Origin: Dichomitus squalens LYAD-421 SS1 | Taxonomy: Eukaryota; Basidiomycota; Agaricomycetes; Polyporales; Polyporaceae | Length of the DNA stretch: 53,315 bases | Direction of reading: 5' to 3' | Assembly: GCF_000275845.1 (NCBI RefSeq) | Contig: NW_006766885.1 | Location: 929,271-982,585, forward strand | The notes under the pieces: model-generated | What the model saw: only the letters and a program-made list of their open reading frames with translations | The model's database searches: none | Told to the model about the DNA's origin: nothing | Part shown: positions 1 to 11,754 of the stretch, piece by piece | How the letters are laid out: each line of letters opens with the position of its first letter | Numbering within the stretch: position 1 is the first letter of the stretch | Translations under genes and position numbers: made by a program

Positions 1-6
1 GGGGAG

Positions 7-300
7 TGTTGAACAGGCGCTGGTTTACACAGCTTGCCTAATACAGCCGTCACAAGATATGGAACGGCACAGCCGGTTACTGCAATAACCGAGGCTGTAC
101 TACTCATGTGGTACACACACAGCTTCACTGTGTACGCACTGCTTCTCTGTGCGACTGTGCATCCTGGGAATGTACTGTATAGTACTACGTAGCCACAGAT
201 GTACAGTAGTATATATAGGGGACCTCTGTACCCCCAATCTACAGTTCAGTTCACTCGAACGTCTCCTCTCATCGCTCTAACAAGCCTCTTATAACCAACA
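7..300 (+). repeat. LTR-like sequence with TGTTG...CAACA ends
   Basis: The stretch starts TGTTG and ends CAACA, the short inverted termini typical of LTR retrotransposons. It carries a TATA-like run at 210-217 about 90 bp before its end, as an LTR promoter would. No matching 5-bp target duplication flanks it (GGGAG before, ACCCT after), and no second copy is seen in the window, so it may be a 5' LTR of a truncated element or a solo LTR with decayed flanks. A strong splice-donor-like CTAG|GTGAGT lies just downstream at 307-316. An alternative is that this is the promoter and 5' UTR of the transposase gene that follows. Confidence 0.4.
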
Positions 301-335
301 ACCCTTCTAGGTGAGTTGCAGGCTATCCGCTATCG

Positions 336-2577
336 TTGCCACCCGTGGGAGAGGCCTTCGCCCCCCGGGTTCAACAGAAACAACGACGGATAAACTCTGA
401 TTTTAAAGAACACTGGGTCAGGATCGCGGTTGAACAATACAAGGACGAGCAGGGCTCCGGCAAGCTCAAGCCGAAGAGCGTCAGAACCATTTGCGATGAA
501 GTTATGGTAGAGTGCTTTGAGAAGACAAAGAAGCCTGTCAAAATCTGTCACCAAACTGTTATAAACCATGCCAATGGGAAGCGCAGTGCACACGATTTCA
601 ATGCAGGGAAGAAATGGCTTTTACCGGAGGAGGAGGAGCAGGTCATTGCATTTGCTATTGACACAGCTAAGCGTGGTTTCCCTCTGAATCATCGCCGCCT
701 CAAGGAGCACGTTGACGAGATCTGCCATGCACGTGAAATTCCTGGATTCCCCATTGATGGCGTAGGACAGAACTGGACTCAGCGCTTTGTGGACAATCAT
801 TCCGATCATCTCCGGATGTATTGGTCCCATTCCCTCGACAGCTCTCGTGCACGCGCTATCAACCCCCACAACACAGCCGAATACTTCCGTCTCTTGAAGG
901 AGGTGATTGAGGGAGGAGAGGGAGAAGAAGAAGTCCCAACTGAGCTAATTTACGGCATGGACGAGACAGGAATCCAGCTCGGTGTCGGGCAATCGGAGCG
1001 CGTTCTTGGGCCAAAGGGACAGAGCATTCAGTACCAACAGCGCAGTGGTGACCGCGAGAACGTCACCGTCATTGTAACCATCTGCGCAGATGGAACATCT
1101 CTGGCTCCGGCTGTCATATTCAAGGGCGAGAAGTTTCAGACAGGCTGGAAGCAAGATAATCCACTCAAAGCTTCGTAAGAGCCACAATGTGATCATAGAC
1201 GTTATGCACTAACTTCTCGACAGTGTGGGACACTCTCCAAATGGCTATGTGACTGGCGACATTGGTGTCGAATGGATCAAAGCATTTGACACCGCTACGG
1301 AGGACAAGGCTCAGGGGCGCCGTCGTCTGCTACTTGTGGATGGCCATGTTTCGCACTACACACGCACCTTTCTTCAGTATGCACGGGAGCACCATATCGA
1401 CATTCTCTGTTACCCATCCCACTCGACTCATGCTCTCCAAGGCCTGGATGTTGTGATCTTCGGCCCTTTGAAACAAGCCTGGACCGTAGCGCGCGATGAC
1501 TACGAGAACAGGGGAGGTAGGGTGTCCAAACGCAATTTCCTCTCCATCTATGCTAGTGCACATACAAACACGCTCACCGCCAACAACATCAGAGCTGCCT
1601 TCCGGAAGACCGGAGTCGTCCCATTCAACCCGGGTGTTATCACTGACACAATGATAGCACCAAGCCTCGCATCCTCCTCACACGGTGTTGTCCCCCTCCT
1701 ACAGACAAGTCCTGTTCGCGCCCTCACAACTCTCATACTCAATGACATTGCATGGCGGACAGCATTGCGCAACACAGAAGGGAGAGACGAACCGACACAA
1801 ACCCCACCCCACACTCCCACACATGCCCGCAACGTAGCGAGCCTACTCGCCTCGACATCCATGGCGTACCTCGTATCGCCTACTCCCATCCCCCCTGATG
1901 CAGCCCTGCCTAGATACCACCCTTGCCCTATATCGCCTACGAAGCAGCGCTACCACGACATTCTGAAGCGCGTATCAAACACGACCTTCGAGGCCGAGCT
2001 TCAGCAAACTCTCCAAGTTGCCCAAGCACGAGAAGATACTCACAAACACGAGATTGCAGGAATGCAGGCCGCTGTTGTGCTTCAGGGGACCTTCGTAGGA
2101 CGAGTGCAAGAACGTATGCAGAAGCAGGACGAGAGGAAGGGGATGAAGAAGTCACAGCAGCTGATGGGTGACGGCTTACCGAAGCTCCTCTCGGCGGACG
2201 TGTTCTACAACACGGTGGTTGATCAGGAGTCTACACAGGACCAGAAGGAGGCGGACAAGGCAGAGCGGAAGACTGAAAGGCAGCGGTATGGCAAGGAAAT
2301 GGGGCAATGGAAGCAGCTGGCAGAGGAGCGGAACACGAGGGTGGCCGCCCAGAGTGAGCGGTATAAACAAGCAGTGGCGGGATGGGAACGAGAGCGAGCG
2401 TCGGCAAGGACAGAACAAAGGAAGATTGGGTGGGAAAAGCCAAAGAAGGGACGAGTCGAGCCAGTGCCTTCAAAGCCAAAGCTCAAGAGGCCAACGGAGA
2501 CGACTGCCAGCGATGAGGAGGAGGACAACGACAACGATGGGGAAGAGAACCATGATCAGCCCGATCTGTCCAGATGA
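336..2577 (+). CDS. DDE transposase with CENP-B/Tc5-type helix-turn-helix (pogo-like)
   Basis: Two exons join cleanly: 336-1174 and 1224-2577, with a 49-bp GT-AG intron in phase 2. The product is about 730 aa. Residues about 15-165 form the helix-turn-helix DNA-binding region (motifs AIDTAKRGFPL and GQNWTQRFVDNH). The DDE catalytic core follows, with first Asp in YGMDETGIQ, second in LLLVDGHVSHYT after the splice, and third in GLDVVIFGPLKQAW. The C-terminal third is charged, coiled-coil-like and ends in an acidic tract (DEEEDNDNDGEE). The family cuts and pastes a DNA transposon at TA sites. The reading frame opens at 315 and has no ATG before 504, which would remove part of the DNA-binding region, so an upstream exon or unusual start is likely; 336 (TTG) is only where the open frame is conventionally begun. 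I did not find terminal inverted repeats. The frame is otherwise undamaged, suggesting a young copy. Confidence 0.8.
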
Positions 2578-3506
2578 TCTGTCCCGATTTAGTAAGTCCT
2601 TCAGCGTGACGTGACTGTCAAAAGGACTGCATATGGCCTGATAACGAATTCCGCGACAGATCGTCTCGGATTTCCTATATATCTCCCACTCTACGTACTA
2701 AAACTAGCATAGAACTGTTTGAATGTGGTGCCGCCATGGATATACGAGACTGATTGAGCATCGGTACAGCTGATCTTGAGAAATCTGAGTCACATGTTTT
2801 CTCTGTCAAAAGGAGTGGTGTATTACTGTATGGGTTAAGAGGGTGTCGACTGTACTTACATGGTGTCAAGTCAAATAAGGACTGCTACTTACGCCGCAGT
2901 CTTGACCCGGGCCGCGGCCCATCCTACTATGTTCCCACGCCTTCGGCCGCCGCCGTCGTTTCTGCACTGCTTTTCAGGCCTTTTCTTGCCATCGTGCGAA
3001 AATCTGCTTTGCGCGACTATCCCTGAAGAATATCGCAATGCTCCTGTCAGGTCGTACGGCGTGATACTTTCTAACCAACTCCCTTTGAGGCACATAGCCT
3101 CGAAGCTTCCAGCGTCACTCAGCTAGTAACTAGACACGCACAGTCAAGTTGACCGTTCTCTGCCATGGTCCAGGCCGTCACCCAGGAACAGAAGATGAAT
3201 TATGTCGCCACGCTTCTAAACCGAGGTCAGTTGCACCATCTGGTCATCGACCTGCATCATCAGTGACGAAGGTACTAGATATCATGGAGTCACTATCTCC
3301 CGGTGGTGCAATTCCTACGCACAAGTTCAACAGCGATGGCATCATGGGATAGCAGTCCACGACGCCGATGAAACCACTCAGACCAGATGCGAGCCAGGAT
3401 CTCTCGTATGTGGTGAAAGTCTGCCACGACAAATGTGCCATGAATAACATCTATCGAGGCGACCACCCAAGATCTCGGAGCACCTTCCAATATGTGTCAA
3501 ACGCAA
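2578..3506. other. Intergenic, no gene recognised
   Basis: Frames are short and unlike known proteins. A short peptide-like start at 3164 (MVQAVTQEQKMNYVATLLNR) opens in front of a splice-donor-like GTCAGT but has no supportable continuation. The 5' part may hold the missing end of the transposon. Confidence 0.4.
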
Positions 3507-4325
<819 letters not shown>

Positions 4326-6115
4326 TCCGTCCAATCATCTCCTTCGCTTGACAAACTATTCTAACTGTAGCTCCCCATGCTAAACGCTGTGATCGATGCT
4401 CCTCCTTCCTAGAGATTTCAAGGGCTTGGTATCGCTGGCTAACCGCCATAAAGTCTCCTTTGTACGTATTTCCGGTCTCCTTGTCTCCTACACTCTCATC
4501 TCTTGCCTTGTATTGTAGGTCGAAGCGTCGCATACAAGATGTCCCAGTATGGGAACATTGAAAGATTTACTGTGTTATCAAGTATACACGTCTATGGGAC
4601 GCGCCACAGTCCTCACCCCTTGATTACATGCCCGCTGCCAAGCCAAAGATCAGAGAATCTTGTTTCTGTTTCGCACACGTAAGTGCCTGTTTTGCCTAGA
4701 GGATGAGCATCCGTGGTGCACTTCCGCTGACAGTGAGAGATCTCCCGAGGACATGAGAATAGGCTTTCAGGCTACTCCCAAGAACATGAGAACAGGCCCG
4801 GACTCGAGAATTCGGTTCCGGAAGTATTGTTAAAGTTGCCTTCTGGGAGTTGACAGTGCTCCTACGGGACCGACGCTGCCGACAAGCGGACCCAGGAGGT
4901 GGAGTAATAGGCAGTGGCTGTGGGCACCAGGTTACCTTTGCTGGTATGAGCTCGGCACAAATCCCGAGGAAGTGTCGATCACGGACGCCATGACTTCTTG
5001 GCCATTACAAGAGCACGTCCTCTGGCTCACCCTTGCTCCTTGACCTGACAGGCCTGTCATGCATCGGCAGTCGGTTGGCTGCGTGTGCCCTCTGGGAATC
5101 GTACTCGGAACGCCTGCTAGCAAGGCAGTACCCGACAAGAAATGCAGGGCGAAGGTACACACTATCTGACCGCTTTACCACGGGTGCGAATCCCTTTCAC
5201 ACGAAGGGGGACGTTCCCATCATTCTGTGCCCTGGGAGCTAGCCTGCCGGCGGGATGCTCACCCTGCGCGAACTACACAGACCAAATACAGAAATGCCCA
5301 CCATGCCGGCGGTTACCGAGACGGGTCGAGCGTCCACGTCGCCTGTGTCCAACCGTAGCCAGCCCATAGCGTCGGTCGCCACAACCGCAGCGTCGGTCAC
5401 TCACACAGACAGTATTCTCGTACACAGAGACCTCAAGAAGTCGAAGTGTCACTTAGATGCGCTTTTTACCCTGTTTATGCTTGCAAGAACGGCGCGTACT
5501 GAACGCCCGACGTGGAAGCGCCCGAACACTGCACGGTACAGCGCATTTCACCGAGCACTCCAGAATTCAGATTCCCACAGATCTCCTTCCCTTTTGTTTT
5601 TTCGCTTCGGCTCTTCTGGTCACCCCAACAGTACCATGACGGTACGTACCCTGTTCCTTCAGGAGTTCTGTGTATGGACTCATCAGTTCACACCATGTTT
5701 CTTGGCATCGCTCCCCGATGGTAGTGGACTTTGCCTTTGTAGTCGCATGCCTCGGCATTAGTCGCGCCGCCGCCCCGTTCGTTCCCTCTCTCCCACTCGG
5801 TGGATAGCTCCGACCACCTCGCGTACCTTCCCGTTTCCCAAGCTCGAATCACAGCAGTGTGTCCATGCAGTGTTCGCTCTCCCGGAACTTGGCCCTTCTC
5901 TGCATCTGCCATGTTGTATGGGACGCCAACTGCATTCGTTTTGATGTCGGTGTGAACACATCGACACACAGACGCGCTATGAACATCCATTTGGTCGGAT
6001 CCTGAGTTCACGCTGTCAGAATGAACTCGTCGCGATTGGTCCCAGTGCTTCATACCACTACCGACGACGCGCAAGTTCGAGACACTACAAGATGTTTTGC
6101 ACGAGTCTCGAGAGG
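4326..6115. other. Intergenic, promoter side of manganese peroxidase
   Basis: No convincing gene on either strand. The last few hundred bases should hold the peroxidase promoter; a TATA box is annotated separately. I did not identify reliable metal-response elements. Confidence 0.4.
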
Positions 6116-6121
6116 TATAAA
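6116..6121 (+). promoter_or_regulatory. TATA box of manganese peroxidase
   Basis: TATAAA in the context AGGTATAAAGAGG lies 79 bp before the ATG at 6195, the usual distance for highly expressed basidiomycete secreted-enzyme genes. Confidence 0.7.
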
Positions 6122-6194
6122 GAGGCTGATTCAAAGCCGGTCGTCCCTCAGGACGCTCAGCCCTCCACATCTCATCCTCTCTCCTTCGTTCACG

Positions 6195-7401
<1,207 letters not shown>

Positions 7402-8703
7402 GTGCCTGGTCTTTGACAGGTCTGACGAATCGGACGCTGACGCGGTACACACAGCCCTCCCTCATAAACTATCGACGACTATAACGAGCTCCTAGCAGGA
7501 ATCGTCGTGGGTTCCCGAGTAATCCGCTTGCCTGTATGCATAGCTATATCATGTGTTTCTGGGTTTACCGGGTGCTGTTCTGGAAGTAGATTTCGTAATG
7601 GAAAAGTACAACAACATCATGCAAGGCTGCTGGCATAGCTCTACCACTTCCCATCCCCATCACAAGCGGTCTCAGCGCGGTCACCAGCGGCTCAATCAAT
7701 CCATCGTCCATCGTGCTAAAAGTGTTTGTGCCGCCGCCAGGCTTGGTTCCCCTTCACCCGCCCCCTCCTGTCCGATACTCGTGTTCTAGGGTGATTTGGT
7801 ACCTTCCTGAGTGAATTGTCCTCGTATTTAGAAATGTGCCCGCAGGAGTCGCGACTAGCTACCGTGCTCTCCCCGCACAAAGTATGCTCTGACCCTTGTT
7901 GACAAGGTGAAGCATCCACTCACCCCCGCCCCCACCATCGCCTCTTCGATCGGCGGCACATGCTCGACATGGACACTAGTATACCTGGTGCTAGCGACTT
8001 GAAGGGTCTGAGCGAGGTGTCCTTGAACGACCACAAGATGATGAGGCTTGTGAGTAGGAGAATACCTCCCACTGCGCTTTCACACTTTGTGAGACCCTTT
8101 TCCCCACCAGGTTCCTACACCTACAGATCCGCTACAGCCATCGGTCCCTGTTGCTTGGCAGACCCCATTCGGAACAGGCGCGTGCGGAGCCGAGTGCTCT
8201 AGATAGCTGACAGAGAATGAACAGAGTTGCACAGGAAGAGGAGGCGGTCCCAGCTGTAGATTATTTTGCAGCACACGATAGACGCAGAACACGGCGAAAC
8301 AGGTTAGAGTTGTCGTGCGTTGCGACAACCACAATTAAGGTCGCTCACGACGCGTTCAGGAGCGCGTCGGGGACAGGCGTGGCCATTCTTGGGGCGCTTG
8401 ATGGACTACATATAAGGCCTACGCCAGTGTTGCTGCAGTGCTGATTGGTCGGATGACTGGCCACGGTGCCTGTTCTTAATAGCAGCCCAGTCGAGGGCAG
8501 TGCGACCGCTCATACTTATCCTGTCTCTGCTCTGTGGTCTCTGGCACGCGTGCGTTATCTGATCTGGCCCATCCAACCTTCCAGGCTTGTCTTAAGCTCG
8601 AGCTCGAGCTCGAGCTCGTGCTCCACCTCCCCGCCTGCTCGCTGCGATTGGCGTCTCATCGTTCCCCGGATCCCACCTATACGCATCGTGCGCCGTCCCC
8701 GCC
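7402..8703. other. Intergenic with palindromic hexamer repeat
   Basis: No gene recognised. Position 8595-8618 holds four perfect AGCTCG units, a self-complementary microsatellite about 90 bp before the next ATG. A TATAAGG sequence at 8411 is a possible promoter element for the downstream RING gene. Confidence 0.45.
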
Positions 8704-11032
8704 ATGTCCTTCATCTCCTCAAGCTCGAGCTCGGGCAGACGAGACCACCGCAGGACACGCTCGGCCACCGTCTTCCCATCCCAGCCCTCCTCGTCCTCCT
8801 CGCGCGCCCATTATCACACCCGGCCCCGCCTCTCAGAGTCGGACGTGCCGTGGCGCGTGCCCCCGCCCCGCCCGATACCCGAGCTTGACCAGTATAGCCC
8901 CACCCGACTGCCCGCTGCCCTCCCCGGTGTTCATCCCGCTCCTGCGCGACCCAATACCGCTTCCGCTGCCGGCGACAACGGTACAGATCCTCTATGGGAC
9001 GTTCCTCTATTCGAAAACCGGCAGCAGGCCGAGACACCGCAACAACACGGTCGGCGCCGAGAGCCGGGCGGGCGTGAGCCTTCGCCGGGCGTCGTAGGAC
9101 AGATCATGGTCTCATTGGGGTACGCAGGTGCGGACTCGCAAGCGCGGAGAGCGCTCGTGTCGCTCGTGTGCGCAGAGCTGTGGTGGCTCGTACAGGTGCG
9201 CATCGCATACTCCCAGAAATCTTCCTCAGCTCCCTCATATGTGCAGTTTGTCGCTGTGATCGCCTTATTGGCGGTCTCTGCACGAAGCAGGAGTCCTACG
9301 AAGCCCGGGCTGACGGAATGGTCTGCGTGCGATAGGCCGCTGGGAGCGTGGAACGCGCTATGGCTCGCCAAGGTCGTGATGAGTGCCTCGCTGTCGTACT
9401 GGGGCTGGCGACGGACGCAGGCCCATAGAATGTAGGACAGCCCACGGCTATCGTCCGACATAACTCATGCTTTCATCACACAGGCGTACCCAGCGGGGTC
9501 CGGCACGGCGAGACAGCAGCGACAGCGAACTCGCGACCCAACGCGTCCTCAACGGACGGCCGCACTACGGTGCGAACGCGGGACAGGGGACGGGCCCGCG
9601 CCGCGCGCAGACGGGGCTGTCGTACGAGGGCACGAGCGGTGCGAACGGGGCGAGCACCCCAGAGCCCCCCAAGTCCCCCGCACACTCCCGGTGCGCCGCG
9701 TCTCGTTTCGCTGCTCGCTGCGTTCGCGCACTGACACTGGGCGCAGCCTGACGCTGCTGACGTCGTTCCTGACGCTCGCGTGGTTCCTGACCGCGCACGT
9801 CCTCGAGTACACCTCCGTGAACAGCTGCCGCCTCTCGTCGCCGCACCTCTGGTGGCTCACGTTCGCCCTCCTGTGCACGCTGTACCTGATGGTGCTCGAG
9901 ATCTTCCTCCTCGGCCTGCTCGTCTTCGTCCTCGGGCCCGTCCTCTACGTGCGTGCCGTCATCCCGCGCGTCCCAGCGAACCAACTGAACATCATTATCG
10001 TGCAGATCATGTACAACATCCTCCTCCTGTGCCTCGGCCGGCACCCGCTGCAGAACCCGCACTACATCAAGCCGGACATCACGAAGCTCCCCAAGGCGGT
10101 CGTCGACCAGATCCCGCTCGTGCTCTACATCCCGCCTCCCCCCGGAGAGCCCGCCGACTCCACGCCGTCCGTTCCCGTGTCGGTCACGGTCCCCGCGCCC
10201 GCGCACGGCTACCCCCCGAAGAGCCCCACGCCGTCCGCTGGCAGCGGGGCGGCAGCAGCGCCGAGGCGGCGCTTCATGTTCCTCCGGCGCAAGGACGCGA
10301 AGGGTAAGAGGAAGCCTTCGCGCGCCGGCCCCGCGAGCGCCAAGTCCAGCCCGGAGAAAGAGAAGGCGGAGAAGGACGTCGAGGGCGCCGCGGAGGACGA
10401 GGACGACGAGGACGTGCCGTGGGACGAGACGTGGGAGAAGGGCGAGTACCCGTTCGTGCGCCTCGAGGGGAACCGCGCGGTGTGCGCGATCTGCCTGATG
10501 GACTTCGAGGAGCCGAGAAGGGTGCGCGGGGCGAAGGGCTTGCGGTCGGACGCTGGGACGCGCGCTGCTGATGCGAACGCGAACGCGAACGCGGAGTCCG
10601 GGTCATCTGAGCCGCATAGGCGCGGGCCTGGGGCCGGGGCGAGCGCGGGCCAGGAGGGAAAGAGCGAGGGTAAGGACGAAGAGGGCGGGGGAGAGGCGAC
10701 GCAGGAGATACAGGTGGAGGCGGTCACGGAGGAGGAGCGGGACGCGCTGAAGTTGGGCGACGGGGCTGGCGGGGAAGGCGAGGAGGGCGACGGCGAGGGG
10801 CCGCAGCCGCTGAGGCTGCTGTCGTGCGGGCATGTCTTCCACGTGAGTGCTCAGCACAGAGGGCCGCTGCGCAGCGCAAGGGGGACGATGCTGGATACTG
10901 ACTGTGCTGCGATTGTAGAAAACGTGCTTGGACCCCTGGCTGACGGACGTCTCCGGGCGGTGCCCGATCTGCCAGCGGCCGGTAGAAGTGCCCCAGCCGA
11001 CGAAGAAGGGGAAGGGAAGGCGGAGGGGTTGA
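8704..11032 (+). CDS. Multi-pass membrane RING-H2 protein (probable E3 ubiquitin ligase)
   Basis: Six exons (8704-9195, 9247-9431, 9484-9690, 9747-9948, 10006-10842, 10919-11032) give 678 aa. Several introns contain no stop, so raw frames read through them; splice phases decide. The N-terminus is Ser/Arg/Pro-rich. About four hydrophobic spans follow: around the first splice (LVCAELWWLVQ FVAVIALL), AWNALWLAKVVMSASLSYWGW, LTSFLTLAWFLTAHVLE, and a long one around LYLMVLEIFLLGLLVFVL. A charged cytosolic tail ends in a C3H2C3 RING: CAIC at codons 10483 and 10492, SCGHVFH at the fifth exon end, then KTCLDPW and RCPICQRP after the 76-bp last intron. About 110 mostly acidic and low-complexity residues lie between the second and third zinc ligands. 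The family passes ubiquitin from E2 to membrane-associated substrates; the target is unknown. Confidence 0.85.
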
Positions 11033-11754
11033 GGCGCCGCCGCCGGTGTACGATAGATTCAGTCCTTTCTCCCCGCGTTATGCTTGCTGTCCCCCCGCTC
11101 CGTACCCAGGATCGTGATTCTTCATCGCTGTGACATCGTTGTATCTGCACCCCTCACCGTCTGCTACTGTATGATGTATCATCTTCCTAGCCTGCCGTCG
11201 ATCCGTACACATGATTTCCATAACGTCTTCGCGCTAAAGCCTTGTAAAGTATTGCGTCACGTGGATGCAATGTATCATATAGAGCGTCAGCCGTACTTTC
11301 AAGCCCCCTTCCTGCGATCGAAAGCCTCTTGGCTCCTTCAAGATTCCGTGAACTAGCGTACTCCAAGTTTACTTGTTATCACCATCTCAGATGGCTTCAC
11401 AGCTATGCGAGCAGCCTCGCACGATGCTGTCGTACATTTCCTATCCATGCCTCGGATAGCATGCTTGGATGAGTTTTCGGCCGTATCAGGCCCCGAGGAC
11501 TGAGGACGCTGGCACCATGATAACAGGCTGAAGAGCCTTCCTCCTAGACGTCCGCCAAACCCCTTCTGCTGGCCATCGAGATATAGTAGGGGTTACAGCC
11601 TCGATGAGGTCTGTGAACTCCGTAGTACACTCACATGTATTATGCTACATACAACGCAACGCCTCGTCGCGACGTTCCGACTCCGAAAATACAACGACAG
11701 GCACGCAAGTATGCGTCCTACGGCCGACGACAACAGGTCTCTGCTCGCCCCCTT
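11033..11754. other. Intergenic between convergent genes
   Basis: The 3' ends of the RING gene and of the minus-strand GTPase gene face each other here. Nothing else recognisable. Confidence 0.5.

Noticed and set aside
5170..5200. tRNA-like T-arm (GGGTGCGAATCCC)
   Set aside because: No matching acceptor, D or anticodon arms around it.
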